Shown here one piece after another: positions 13,025 to 23,056 of a stretch of DNA of 64,000 bases. The translations under genes were made by a program, and so were the position numbers. Below the pieces are notes generated by a model, which did not search any database, was not told where the DNA came from, and saw only the letters and a program-made list of their open reading frames with translations. The stretch's first letter is position 1. Every line of letters begins with the position of its first letter. This DNA comes from Streptomyces sp. CNH099 (lineage in GTDB: Bacteria; Actinomycetota; Actinomycetes; Streptomycetales; Streptomycetaceae): contig AZWL01000007.1 of assembly GCA_000514715.1 (NCBI GenBank), forward strand, positions 248,001-312,000. Reading direction: 5' to 3'.

Positions 13025-13828
13025 ATGACCGCACGACCCGAAGGCGCACCCTGCTGGGCGGACGCGACCTTCCCCGACCTGGAGTCCGCGAAGAGCTTCT
13101 ACGCCGACCTCTTCGGCTGGACCTTCGAGGACGGCGGTGAGGCCGCCGGCCACTACACCCAGGCGTCGTCGGACAGCGGCGTCGCCGCCGGCCTGGCCCC
13201 GCCGATGCCGGGTGTCGAGGACGACACCCCCGGCGGCTGGACGCTGTACTTCGCCACCCCCGACGCCGCCGCCACCGCCGGGGCGATCAACGAGCACGGC
13301 GGCCGGGTCGTCACCGGCCCGATGGAGGTCGGCCCGTACGGCACGATGGCCATCGCCGAGGACCCGGACGGCATCCGCTTCGGCCTGTGGCAGTCGGGCA
13401 GCCACGAGGGGTTCGCCACGATCAACGACGAGCACGGCACCTACTGCTGGGCCGAGGTCGACACCCGCCACCCGGACCACGCCGACGCCTTCTTCCCCGA
13501 GGTCTTCGGCTACCGGGTGCGCAGGATGCAGGACGACAAGATGGACTACGCCGTGTGGAGCGTCGGCGACGGCGACCCGCTGCTCGGCCGGGCGGAGCTG
13601 ACGGGGGACGTCTTCCCCGCCGAGATGCCGCCGCACGTGGGCATCTGCTTCGCGGTGGACGACTGCGACCGGGCCGTGGAGACGACGCGGCGGCACGGCG
13701 GCGACGTGACGTTCGGGCCGCAGGACTCGCCGTTCGGGCGGATGGCGACGCTGCGCGACCCGCAGGGCGCGTCGTTCACGGTGATCAACGTCAACCGCAC
13801 GGTCGGGGAGCTGCCGCAGTTCGCCTGA
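13025..13828 (+). CDS. Two-domain VOC family protein, 267 aa
   Basis: Two VOC halves are visible: PCWADATFPDLESAKSFY opens the first, and GTYCWAEVDTRHPDHADAF opens the second, each with the FY.. LFGW / FFPEVFGY strand-helix signature. The layout matches the actinobacterial family related to mycobacterial CFP30B and hydroxylase-type VOC proteins. The substrate is unknown; no cofactor domain is attached. The ATG at 13025 is set by GGAGGAGG nine bases upstream; an earlier in-frame ATG at 12977 precedes that site and would add a basic, uncharacteristic stretch. It diverges from the ECF sigma factor gene, so the 160-base gap carries both promoters. Confidence 0.88.
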   Translation: MTARPEGAPCWADATFPDLESAKSFYADLFGWTFEDGGEAAGHYTQASSDSGVAAGLAPPMPGVEDDTPGGWTLYFATPDAAATAGAINEHGGRVVTGPMEVGPYGTMAIAEDPDGIRFGLWQSGSHEGFATINDEHGTYCWAEVDTRHPDHADAFFPEVFGYRVRRMQDDKMDYAVWSVGDGDPLLGRAELTGDVFPAEMPPHVGICFAVDDCDRAVETTRRHGGDVTFGPQDSPFGRMATLRDPQGASFTVINVNRTVGELPQFA

Positions 13829-13854
13829 GCACCCGGCCACCGGGGCACCCGCGC

Positions 13855-13894
13855 GGGGCGGGCGGCGCGTACGCACGCGAAAGGCGCCCGCCCC
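13855..13894 (+). terminator. Putative terminator after two-domain VOC gene
   Basis: GGGGCGGGC pairs perfectly with GCCCGCCCC across a 22-base loop. The region is convergent with the small membrane protein gene. A 12-bp perfect palindrome (GCAGGCGCCTGC, 13905-13916) follows and may end the opposite transcript. Confidence 0.5.
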
Positions 13895-13939
13895 GGCGTG
13901 CGGAGCAGGCGCCTGCGCGCGGCGTACGGCCCGGGGCCG

Positions 13940-14164
13940 TCAGCTCTTCTTCTTCTCGGCGGCGACCACCAGGCCGGCGATCACCGCGAAAGCCACGAGC
14001 GGGGTGAGGACGAAGAGACCGAGGGTCTCCGCGACGCTCAGCCCGGGGCCCGGGTCGTCGCCGTCGTCGCGGTTGAGCGCGGAGGCGGCGGGGGACGACA
14101 TCAGCATGATCAGCGCCGTCCCGGCGGCGAGTGCACCGGCGCGCAGGGTCTTCTTCCTGTCCAC
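13940..14164 (-). CDS. Small exported membrane protein, 74 aa
   Basis: A basic N-terminus is followed by a hydrophobic segment (about residues 8-28) that could be a cleaved signal ending in SSPAASA, then an acidic linker RDDGDDPGPG, a second hydrophobic segment (about 45-69), and a C-terminal AEKKKS. This is the layout of a small single-span surface or membrane protein. Codon bias is normal for the window. No family is recognised. It lies 56 bases from the 3' end of the GH77 gene, downstream of it on the same strand, so it might be a read-through partner. Confidence 0.65.
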   Translation of the reverse strand: MDRKKTLRAGALAAGTALIMLMSSPAASALNRDDGDDPGPGLSVAETLGLFVLTPLVAFAVIAGLVVAAEKKKS

Positions 14165-14220
14165 GCTGAAACCGTAGCGAACACCGCCGCCCCCCGCGCG
14201 CCCGGGGTCTGCTAAGCGCG

Positions 14221-16446
<2,226 letters not shown>

Positions 16447-16505
16447 GCCACCCCCAGGTGGTAAGTGACGTCATCGGCTCCGGCGTCACCCACGTCCCCG
16501 GTCGC

Positions 16506-16522
16506 GGGCCCCGGACGGGCCC
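16506..16522 (-). terminator. Possible hairpin after the small repeat protein gene
   Basis: GGGCCC-cggac-GGGCCC forms a 6-bp stem downstream of the 73-aa gene on the minus strand. Short and without a U-tract, so weak support. Confidence 0.3.
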
Positions 16523-16581
16523 CGCCGGGGTGAGCCGGCAGGCTGATCGTACTGCGGCGGACGCGCGCCGTCAGGAGGCCG

Positions 16582-16803
16582 TCACGTGAAGTGAACGGGC
16601 GGCAGCGGCTCGCTGATGAGGTTGTCGTCGGCGGCGAGCGGCGGCTCGCTGGTCAGCGGGGTGCCCGCGGCCAGCGGGGGTTCGCTGGTCAGCGGCAGCT
16701 CGGCGCAGGAGCAGGCGCCGGCCAGGCCGTAGTCGGGGTCGGCGCCCTCGACGGGTTTGTGGTGGTGGTCGTGGCTGGTCTCGTACTGAGCGGGAGTGGC
16801 CAC
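16582..16803 (-). CDS. Small protein with internal PLTSEPPLAA repeats, 73 aa
   Basis: The GTG start at 16803 has a clear GAGGAGG seven bases upstream, which supports translation. The product is acidic, begins with a His-rich stretch (SHDHHHK), has a CSC pair near residue 32, and then carries PLTSEPPLAA twice followed by a degenerate third copy (NLISEPLPP). No membrane segment or fold is apparent. It sits between the GH77-like gene and the hexosaminidase, directly upstream of the former on the same strand. It could be a disordered linker-type protein or a peptide precursor; I recognise no family. Confidence 0.6.
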   Translation of the reverse strand: MATPAQYETSHDHHHKPVEGADPDYGLAGACSCAELPLTSEPPLAAGTPLTSEPPLAADDNLISEPLPPVHFT

Positions 16804-17273
16804 CGGGGGTCCTCCTCGATCGACGGCTGGTCACGTCCGCCGCTACCCGATCATGGGTCCGGCAGTCGTGTCGGCACGCGTTCGTGCCCTACGTCACAGT
16901 ACCCGCAACGGGCGAATTGACGGTAAGGGGGCCCGTAGAACGCAAGAGCTGGGGCGTGCGCCCCCTCCTGACCCGCTTTTTCCGTCGCGGGCCGGGCGGG
17001 CGGGAGACGAGCGGGAGCCGGGAGGGGGACGGGCGGGGGAACGGGCGGGGGACGGGCGGCGCGGCAACGCCCGGCCACGGGGCCGCCCGTGCCGCGGTGC
17101 CGTCGCGGGGTGTCCGCTCCGGGGCGGCGCGGGTACGCTGGCTCGTTCGTCCGGCGGGCCGGGACCGAACGGCGCGTTGACAGCGGCGGTGCCGCGGTGG
17201 TGGGCTCTGCGCTGCGCCTCGCGCGCGAACGCGCCGCGCGGCGGCGGGTCGTGGGACGCGGGACGGAAGCGGA
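16804..17273. other. Divergent intergenic region with G-rich tandem repeat
   Basis: This gap separates the small repeat protein from the hexosaminidase. Around 17019-17060 it contains three near-identical G-rich units (GGGGGACGGGC-like), part of a longer run of G-triplets that could fold into G-quadruplexes. A TTGACA lies at about 17177 but no matching -10 follows at 16-19 bases. Several short open frames exist but none has a convincing start or codon signal, so I call no gene. Confidence 0.4.
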
Positions 17274-20200
17274 ATGCGTAACGGCGGTGAAACGCCGTGG
17301 CGATGGGCGGCTGACGGCACCGGAGTACGGTCGTACGAGCCGGCCGGGACGCCGGGGTACGGCGCCGGCCCGGCACCGGTGCCGGGGCCGGAAACGGACG
17401 GAGGGCGGACGGAGTTGGGCGGAGCTGCCAGGCGGCGGGTGGCCACGGCGACGGCACTGTCCGCCGCCGTGATCGGCGGGCTGCTCGGCGGCCGGGCCCC
17501 CGACGCCGCCGCACAGCCGCAGCAGCCGGACGCCGGCGGCACGGGGCCGACCGGATCCGCCGGTGCGACCGAGTCGCCGGCCGCCGAGGAGGCGCTGCGG
17601 GACGCGGTGTGGCCGCGCCCGCAGCAGCTGCGCGCCCGCGCCGGCGAGGTGCCCGCGGGCGGGCAGGCGGTGCTGGTCGCCCCCGCGGACGCGGACCCGC
17701 GGGCGCTCACGGAGCTGCGCGAGGTGCTGCGTGCCGTCGGCGTCCGGGAGTTCACGCAGATACGCCCCGGGGCCGCGTTGCCCGCCACCGGCCTGGTCGT
17801 GTACGCCGACCAGTCGCCGTCCGGCCCCGCGGGCGTCACCGGTCCGCCGCCCCGCCGCTCCCCCGCCGAGGCCGCGCTGCGCGCCCTGGGCGCCGGCGAG
17901 CAGGCCGACCTGCCGGCCGGCGGCTACCGGCTCGCCGCCGGGCAGCACGCCGGGCGCGACGTCGTCGCGCTGTCCGGCACAGACGCCGAGGGCCTCTTCC
18001 ACGGGGTGCAGACGCTGCGCGAGCTGGCCCGCGCCGCCGACGCGGAGGGCACGCTGCCCGCGGTGTCCGTGCGCGACTGGCCCGGCACCGCCGTGCGCGG
18101 CATCGCCGAGAACCACTACGGCCGCCCCTGGAGCCACGAACAGCGCCTGGCGCAGCTCGACTTCATGGGCCGGACGAAGCTCAACCGCTACCTCTACTCC
18201 CCCGGCGACGACCGGTACCGCCAGGCCGACTGGCGCAGGGCGTACCCGGCCGGGCAGCGCGCCCGGTTCCGCGAGCTGGCCGAGCGGGCCCGCGCCAACC
18301 ACGTCACGCTCGCCTGGGCGGTGGCGCCCGGCCAGAACTTCTGCTTCTCCTCCGGCCGCGACCGCAAGGACCTGCTGGCGAAGGCCGACGCGATGTGGGC
18401 GCTGGGCGTACGGGCGTTCCAGCTGCAGTTCCACGACGTCAGCTACAGCGAGTGGGCCTGCGAGGAGGACGCCGACGAGTACGGCTCGGGCCCGGAGGCC
18501 GCCGCCCGCGCGCAGGCCGAGACGGCCAACGCGCTCGCCGCGCACCTGTCCCGCCGGCACCCGGACGCGGCCCCGCTGTCGCTGCTGCCGACCGAGTACT
18601 ACCAGGACGGCGCCACCGACTACCGCTCCGCGCTCGCCGGCGAGCTGGACGAGCGGGTGGAGGTCGCGTGGTCCGGCGTCGGCGCCGTGCCCAAGGAGAT
18701 CAGCGGCGGCCAGCTGCGCGGCGCGCAGGCCGCGTTCGGCGGCCACCCGCTGGTCACGCAGGACAACTACCCGGTCAACGACTACGCCCGGGACCGCATC
18801 TTCCTCGGACCGTACGACGGCCGCGACCCGGCGGTCGCCGCCGGCTCCGCGGGGCTGCTGGCCGGCGCGATGGAACAGCCCGCCGCCTCCCGCGTGCCGC
18901 TGTTCACCGTCGCCGACTACGCCTGGAACCCGCGCGCGTACGACCCGGACGCCGCCTGGCGCGCCGCCGTCCGCGACCTCGCCGCGGACGCCCCCGACCC
19001 CGAGGCCGCGGGCGCCGCGCTCGCCGCGCTGGCCGGCAACTCGGCGTCGTCGGAGCTGGGTGCGCGGGAGTCGGCGTACCTGCGACCGCTGATCGCGGAC
19101 TTCTGGCGCGAGCGCGAGCGCGCGTCGGGCGGCCGGCCCGGCGGCGCGGAACAGGCCGCCGAGCGGCTGCGGGCCGCGTTCACGGTGATGCGCCGGGCGC
19201 CGGAGGAGCTGGCGCCGCTGGCGGACGGCACGTTCGGCGACGAGGTGCGGCCGTGGCTGGCGCAGCTGGCGCGGTACGGGCGGGCCGGCGAGCGGGCCGT
19301 GGACATGGTCACCGCGCAGGCCGCCGGGCGCCACGGCCAGGCGTGGCAGGCGCGTCTTGAGCTGCAGCGCCTCGCCGGCGAGACGGGCCGCGGCGGCGGG
19401 GTGGTCGGCGCGGGCGTGCTCGACTCCTTCCTCAGCCGCGCGCTGACCGACTCGGACTCCTGGGTGGGCGCGGGCGGCGCCGCGGGGCGTGCCGCCAGCG
19501 GCGGCGCGTCCGCCTCCGGCGGCGCGGAGCCGCTGCCCGGCTCGTCGGTGGCCGCGGCGGCCGACGGCAGGCCGGCGACGTCGTACCGGGCCGCCCGCCC
19601 GCCGTCCCCGGGAACGCACGAGGCGCTGGTGGTGGAGTTCGACCGGCGGCCGCTGCGGGCGGTGACGGTGCTGACCCAGCCCGGCACCGGCACCCGGGCC
19701 GAGGTGCAGATCCGGGTACGGGACGGGGGCGTCACCGCGTGGCGCCCGCTCGGCGGACTCGACGGCGGCGGCTGGACGGAGCTGGCCGCGAGGCGCGGGG
19801 AGGCCGACGCGGTACGGCTCGTGTGGGCCGCCGACACCACGGCGCCGGTGGTGCACGAGGTGGTGCCGTGGTCCGCCGACGAGCCCGGCGCGCGGCTCGC
19901 GCTCTCCCGCGACGAGGCCGACGTGACCATCGGCGGCGACCCGGTCGTGGTCGACGCCGAGCTGTCCGCGCGCCGGCCGGGCGACGCGGGCGGCACGGTG
20001 ACGGCGGAGGCGCCGGACGGGCTGACGGCGCAGGCCCCCGGCGAGGTGCGGATACCCCGCGGCACGACCGCCCGGGCCCCGGTCGAGATCCGCGCGACGG
20101 CGGACGTGCGGCCGGGCACGTACGAGATCCCGGTGCGGCTGGCCGACGGCGACTCCGCCGCCCAGGTCCGCACCGTCACCGTGCACGCCTACCCGCCGGT

Positions 20201-20600
20201 GGGCGACCGCGACCTGGCCCGCGCCGGCCGCGCGTCGTCGTCGGCGGACGAGACCCCGGACTTCCCGGCGGCGGCGGTCGCCGACGGCGACCCGGAGACG
20301 CGGTGGTCCTCGCCGGCCGAGGACGGCGCGTGGGTGCAGGTACGGCTGGCGGAGCCGGCGCGGGTCGGCGAGGTGGCGCTCACCTGGGAGAGCGCGTACG
20401 CGAAGCGCTACCGCGTGCAGGTCTCCCCCGACGGCCGCCGCTGGCGCACCGCGGCGTCGGTGGACGACGGCGAGGGCGGCCGTGAGTCGGTGCGGATGGA
20501 CGAGCCCGAGGTGCGGTACGTGCGGGTGCAGGGCGTGGAGCGGGCGACGGAGTTCGGCTATTCGCTGTACGCACTGAAGGTCCACCCGGTCCGCGACTGA
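17274..20600 (+). CDS. Exported GH84-like beta-N-acetylglucosaminidase with C-terminal F5/8-type domain, 1108 aa
   Basis: A 50-residue N-terminal extension ends in RRR and a hydrophobic segment (about residues 55-72), a Sec- or Tat-type export signal or anchor. A GH20b/84b-like domain follows (EGLFHGVQTLRELA). The GH84 TIM barrel starts VRGIAENHYGRPWS and contains FQLQFHDVSYSEW, the catalytic site of the family. GH84 enzymes use an Asp-Asp pair; here the first position is His387 and the second Asp388. An alpha-helical region, a linker, and a discoidin/CBM32-like C-terminus (ADGDPETRWSS ... YRVQVSPDGRRW) complete it. It likely removes GlcNAc from chitin, peptidoglycan or glycoconjugates outside the cell, fitting the amino-sugar operon 4 kb away. 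The start follows GGAAGCGGA. Confidence 0.85.
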   Translation: MRNGGETPWRWAADGTGVRSYEPAGTPGYGAGPAPVPGPETDGGRTELGGAARRRVATATALSAAVIGGLLGGRAPDAAAQPQQPDAGGTGPTGSAGATESPAAEEALRDAVWPRPQQLRARAGEVPAGGQAVLVAPADADPRALTELREVLRAVGVREFTQIRPGAALPATGLVVYADQSPSGPAGVTGPPPRRSPAEAALRALGAGEQADLPAGGYRLAAGQHAGRDVVALSGTDAEGLFHGVQTLRELARAADAEGTLPAVSVRDWPGTAVRGIAENHYGRPWSHEQRLAQLDFMGRTKLNRYLYSPGDDRYRQADWRRAYPAGQRARFRELAERARANHVTLAWAVAPGQNFCFSSGRDRKDLLAKADAMWALGVRAFQLQFHDVSYSEWACEEDADEYGSGPEAAARAQAETANALAAHLSRRHPDAAPLSLLPTEYYQDGATDYRSALAGELDERVEVAWSGVGAVPKEISGGQLRGAQAAFGGHPLVTQDNYPVNDYARDRIFLGPYDGRDPAVAAGSAGLLAGAMEQPAASRVPLFTVADYAWNPRAYDPDAAWRAAVRDLAADAPDPEAAGAALAALAGNSASSELGARESAYLRPLIADFWRERERASGGRPGGAEQAAERLRAAFTVMRRAPEELAPLADGTFGDEVRPWLAQLARYGRAGERAVDMVTAQAAGRHGQAWQARLELQRLAGETGRGGGVVGAGVLDSFLSRALTDSDSWVGAGGAAGRAASGGASASGGAEPLPGSSVAAAADGRPATSYRAARPPSPGTHEALVVEFDRRPLRAVTVLTQPGTGTRAEVQIRVRDGGVTAWRPLGGLDGGGWTELAARRGEADAVRLVWAADTTAPVVHEVVPWSADEPGARLALSRDEADVTIGGDPVVVDAELSARRPGDAGGTVTAEAPDGLTAQAPGEVRIPRGTTARAPVEIRATADVRPGTYEIPVRLADGDSAAQVRTVTVHAYPPVGDRDLARAGRASSSADETPDFPAAAVADGDPETRWSSPAEDGAWVQVRLAEPARVGEVALTWESAYAKRYRVQVSPDGRRWRTAASVDDGEGGRESVRMDEPEVRYVRVQGVERATEFGYSLYALKVHPVRD

Positions 20601-20728
20601 CAGCGGGGCAAACAAGCCACCGCGGGCCGACTCCCGCCCAGTTGCGTGCACCCGAGAGGGCCTGGTCATCGAGCACCACCTCCCCTCCGATTTCGCGGTC
20701 ATCATCCTGAATTCGAACAGAATTCACA

Positions 20729-20769
20729 TCCGGTCACGTCACGAAGTCTTGTTCTGACCGGTGACCGGA
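20729..20769. repeat. 9-bp inverted repeat with 23-base spacer
   Basis: TCCGGTCAC at 20729-20737 pairs with GTGACCGGA at 20761-20769. Possible roles are a terminator for the hexosaminidase, a binding site, or part of an integration junction; nothing decides between them. Confidence 0.5.
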
Positions 20770-20861
20770 AGCACTCGATTATTTGTGGTGCCAGAGTTTA
20801 CCTGGTTGCCGAATCCCGGCGTTCGAACAAGCCACAGCCCACACGTGATCAATGGCCATTT

Positions 20862-20874
20862 CCTGGTTACCAGG
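20862..20874. promoter_or_regulatory. 13-bp perfect palindrome upstream of the nuclease operon
   Basis: CCTGGT-T-ACCAGG is a perfect odd-centred palindrome 110 bases before the small membrane protein start. It has the size of a dimeric repressor half-site pair. No regulator is assigned. Confidence 0.35.
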
Positions 20875-20985
20875 CCTGTCGATCCCTGCCCACCGAACGG
20901 GAATTGTCAGTGCCGGTTGCTAAACACGTTCCCAAGGCAGGGCTGCACCGGAGCAGCCGGCCACCACAGGAAAAGGAGACGGCGG

Positions 20986-21207
20986 ATGTCTCGTGGAAAT
21001 CGCGCGCCAGAGGGCTTCGTTTACGTCAGGTCGCACCTCCGGCGTAAGCCGACGGGCCGGGCCCGTGGAAGGAGGCTCAGCGGCTGGACGATCGCGGCTC
21101 TGGTCGCGGGAGTGTGGCTGTGGGGGCAGGTCGTCGGGTTCGGCGGCTCCGGGGATGAGGGGCCGGCCTCGTCAGAGACGTCGGTATCCGAATCGGCGAA
21201 CCGCTGA
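20986..21207 (+). CDS. Small membrane protein coupled to Mrr-like nuclease, 73 aa
   Basis: The ATG has a strong AAAAGGAG seven bases upstream. The product has a very basic N-terminal half (SHLRRKPTGRARGRR), one transmembrane helix (about residues 34-50, WTIAALVAGVWLWGQVV) and an acidic Ser/Glu-rich tail. Its TGA overlaps the ATG of the nuclease gene by one base, so the two are very likely translationally coupled. No family is recognised. It may tether, stabilise or regulate the nuclease at the membrane. Confidence 0.7.
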   Translation: MSRGNRAPEGFVYVRSHLRRKPTGRARGRRLSGWTIAALVAGVWLWGQVVGFGGSGDEGPASSETSVSESANR

Positions 21208-21917
21208 TGGCCCCTCGCCGACCGCACGTGCGCAGGCCCCGCGGTAGAGGTGAAGTACTCGCCGCCTGCGTGGTGGTTGCGGCGGTCGTGGTGGCGGCGG
21301 TCCAGCAGGCTCCGGCCGCGCTTCACTCCCTGGTCCACGGGTGGCCGGTACTGGTCGGCGCAGGCATCGGGACTGCGGCGTACGGGCTCTGGCGCACTCG
21401 GCGCAGGGCCCGGGCCTGGCGGATACGCGCCGCGATGCTCGCCACGTTGCGCATTCGGCTCACAGACCTGGACACCATGGACGACAAGGCTTTTGAGTTC
21501 GCACTTCGGGATCTGCTGGTTCGAGACGGCTGGACAGCCCGCGTTGTCGGCCGGAAGGGGGACCAGGCCGCCGACGTCATCGGCGACCACGGGCGACGGG
21601 GCCGGATCGTGGTGCAGGCCAAGCACACCCGCGTCGGGACCAAGGTCGGCTCCTCGGTGATGTACCAGGTGAAGGGCACTGCCCGCCCGGTCCACCGTGC
21701 GGACACCGCGGTCGTCGTCACCAACGCGGGCTTCACCCGCGACGCCAAAGCCTGGGGTGACCGACACCACGTCCACTGGACGGACCGGGACCGGCTGCGG
21801 GCATGGGCCGAACTCGGGACGCCGCTCCACGACCTTCTCCGCCTGCCGGAGCGACGGAGGCGGCGACGTCTGAGGGGAGGACGAGAGGCACCCGGACCAC
21901 AACCCGGCACCGGATAA
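21207..21917 (+). CDS. Membrane-anchored Mrr-type restriction endonuclease-like protein, 236 aa
   Basis: Two hydrophobic helices (about residues 17-34 and 45-62) precede an Mrr_cat / PD-(D/E)xK nuclease domain. The fold starts with MDDKAFEFALRDLLVRDGW; the catalytic pattern is GDQAADVI (Asp119, Asp123) followed by VVQAKH (Gln137, Lys139), and VVVTNAGFT and WTDRDRL are typical of the family. Such proteins cut DNA, often modified DNA, and membrane-bound forms are known in actinobacteria without assigned function. The C-terminus is Arg-rich. It shares a coupled start with the preceding small protein and ends at a perfect hairpin. No methyltransferase is present nearby, which argues against a classical restriction-modification pair. 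Confidence 0.85.
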   Translation: MAPRRPHVRRPRGRGEVLAACVVVAAVVVAAVQQAPAALHSLVHGWPVLVGAGIGTAAYGLWRTRRRARAWRIRAAMLATLRIRLTDLDTMDDKAFEFALRDLLVRDGWTARVVGRKGDQAADVIGDHGRRGRIVVQAKHTRVGTKVGSSVMYQVKGTARPVHRADTAVVVTNAGFTRDAKAWGDRHHVHWTDRDRLRAWAELGTPLHDLLRLPERRRRRRLRGGREAPGPQPGTG

Positions 21918-21931
21918 ACCCCGCACGAAGC

Positions 21932-21949
21932 CACCGGCTCCCGCCGGTG
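21932..21949 (+). terminator. Terminator hairpin after Mrr-like gene
   Basis: CACCGGC-tccc-GCCGGTG is a perfect 7-bp stem with a tetraloop, 15 bases past the stop codon. Confidence 0.6.
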
Positions 21950-22087
21950 TGACTCAGCCGGTCAAGAAGTTCAGCCTGCCGCAGCACCGGCACGCGGACC
22001 TCCCGACGGCCCCGGAAGCGGCGAGATCCCGCCCAGCCGCGACGATCGGACGGGATCCCGTGAACGGCCCGGCTTGGAGGAGCGGGT

Positions 22088-22285
22088 TCAGTGGGGGTGT
22101 CTGCGGATGAGGACGTTGGCGTCACTGACGGCCGAGTGGTCGCCCGCCGCGCGGGCCGCGGCCCGCTTGTCGGCCAGTTCGGCGCACCGGCTGCAGCCGG
22201 GGGCCGGGATGGCGTCGGGGAGGGGGAATGAACCGGTCAGGTAGACGGGGCCGGCCGCGTAGGTACGGCGCGCGGGGGCGGTCAC
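22088..22285 (-). CDS. Small unknown protein with C-x-x-C, 65 aa
   Basis: The GTG start overlaps the preceding gene's TGA by four bases (GTGA), with GAGGAG eight bases upstream. The product has a CSRC motif near residue 29 (PGCSRCAELADKRAAARAAGD) and a helical Ala-rich tail. It may bind metal, but two cysteines alone are not enough to say so. Last gene of a four-gene run of very small overlapping frames, whose co-translation supports all four being real. No function can be named. Confidence 0.6.
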   Translation of the reverse strand: MTAPARRTYAAGPVYLTGSFPLPDAIPAPGCSRCAELADKRAAARAAGDHSAVSDANVLIRRHPH

Positions 22286-22548
22286 CGGGCCGCTCCTCGC
22301 CAGACGAGGACGCGCGTCCGCAGGACCGCGGCCTGGCGCTCCTCGTCGGTTGGCTGCCGGACGGCGGGAAGCGGCGCAATCCACGGGAGCCCGCCGCGCG
22401 GGGGTCTCAGCCGGACGTACTCGTCAAGCAGCCGGACCACGAGACCGGGACGACCGGCCCTCCGGTCGATCAGTAAGTCGCCCCTCTTCGGCGGCTCCCG
22501 CCGACCATCGCTGCCGGGACCGATGGCCTCGGACCGATCAGCGTTCAT
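22282..22548 (-). CDS. Small unknown protein, 88 aa
   Basis: The ATG at 22548 overlaps the upstream stop by four bases (ATGA) and its own stop overlaps the next start. The sequence contains PKRGDLLIDRRAGRPGLV and VRLRPPRGGLPWIA, suggesting a small beta-rich fold with conserved Gly/Arg turns, then a helix (TDEERQAAVLRTRVL). I recall similar small proteins beside regulatory genes in Streptomyces accessory regions but know no function. Confidence 0.6.
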   Translation of the reverse strand: MNADRSEAIGPGSDGRREPPKRGDLLIDRRAGRPGLVVRLLDEYVRLRPPRGGLPWIAPLPAVRQPTDEERQAAVLRTRVLVWRGAAR

Positions 22549-22703
22549 TCCTTCTCCCTCTCGTGTCCGGGCGGGTAGCTACGCCAGTCCGGTGCTTCCC
22601 CCAGGCCCGCGAGCGCCGGCCGCTGGTTGAACGGCGCGGGCCGACGCGGTCGCCGGTCCACCGGTGGCAACCGGCGGATCTCGGGCTTCTCGTCGGCGCT
22701 CAT
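22545..22703 (-). CDS. Small unknown protein, 52 aa
   Basis: The product MSADEKPEIRRLPPVDRRPR... is rich in Pro and Arg and appears largely disordered. The start lies two bases after the stop of the 61-aa gene, and its TGA overlaps the start of the 88-aa gene, so the evidence for it is its place in the overlapping operon. A longer reading from 22739 is possible but would overlap the upstream gene. Confidence 0.5.
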   Translation of the reverse strand: MSADEKPEIRRLPPVDRRPRRPAPFNQRPALAGLGEAPDWRSYPPGHEREKE

Positions 22704-22705
22704 GG

Positions 22706-22891
22706 TCACCGCCTTCCGCGGCAGCGCGGGCACCTGCAAGGCGGCATGCTGAGGGTGTTGAGCGGTTCGCAGTCGCGGGCGTAGAAGTGCTTCTGACGCC
22801 CCCAGGTGCGCCCGCTGTCGCGGGATACGCGCAGGGTCATCAGCGGCCGCTCACTCGCCGCCCTCGACACGGAGGCACTCAACTCGAACAT
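22706..22891 (-). CDS. Small unknown protein with C-terminal CxCPxC, 61 aa
   Basis: The core reads LRVSRDSGRTWGRQK then EPLNTLSMPPCRCPRCRGRR. The end has cysteines in CxCPxC spacing, a probable metal knuckle. The pattern resembles a small family I recall from Streptomyces genomes of unknown role. The ATG at 22891 has GGAG eight bases upstream. It is the first gene of the four-gene operon and diverges from the HTH regulator with a 165-base shared control region. Confidence 0.6.
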   Translation of the reverse strand: MFELSASVSRAASERPLMTLRVSRDSGRTWGRQKHFYARDCEPLNTLSMPPCRCPRCRGRR

Positions 22892-23056
22892 GCGGACGCT
22901 CCAGGAAGCGTTGGCCACGCCCTCGGGCCGGTGGTGCGGTCGCGGGGGCCTTGTTACTGGATCATCGCGTTCCACGACGGACACCACACCGACACGGTGA
23001 GACGTCTACGGACATCTACCTGTCCACGCCCGCGGGTTGCTGTCATCCTGTGCGGT

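Larger units (their letters stand above)
20601..20985. other. AT-richer gap at the left edge of the accessory island
   Basis: Composition changes here: the stretch about 20680-20930 is visibly richer in A and T than any other part of the window of similar size, with EcoRI-type GAATTC twice within 20 bases and a TTCGAA pair. No gene is supported before 20986. It holds an inverted repeat and a palindrome listed separately. Confidence 0.5.

Noticed and set aside
17170-17210. Sigma-70 promoter at TTGACA upstream of hexosaminidase
   Set aside because: No TANNNT-like -10 at 16-19 bases; the -35 match alone is weak in this sequence.
16851-20705. 1284-codon minus-strand frame across the hexosaminidase
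   Set aside because: Composition is the mirror of the real gene (Arg/Leu/Val/Gly), no start context, no recognisable family.
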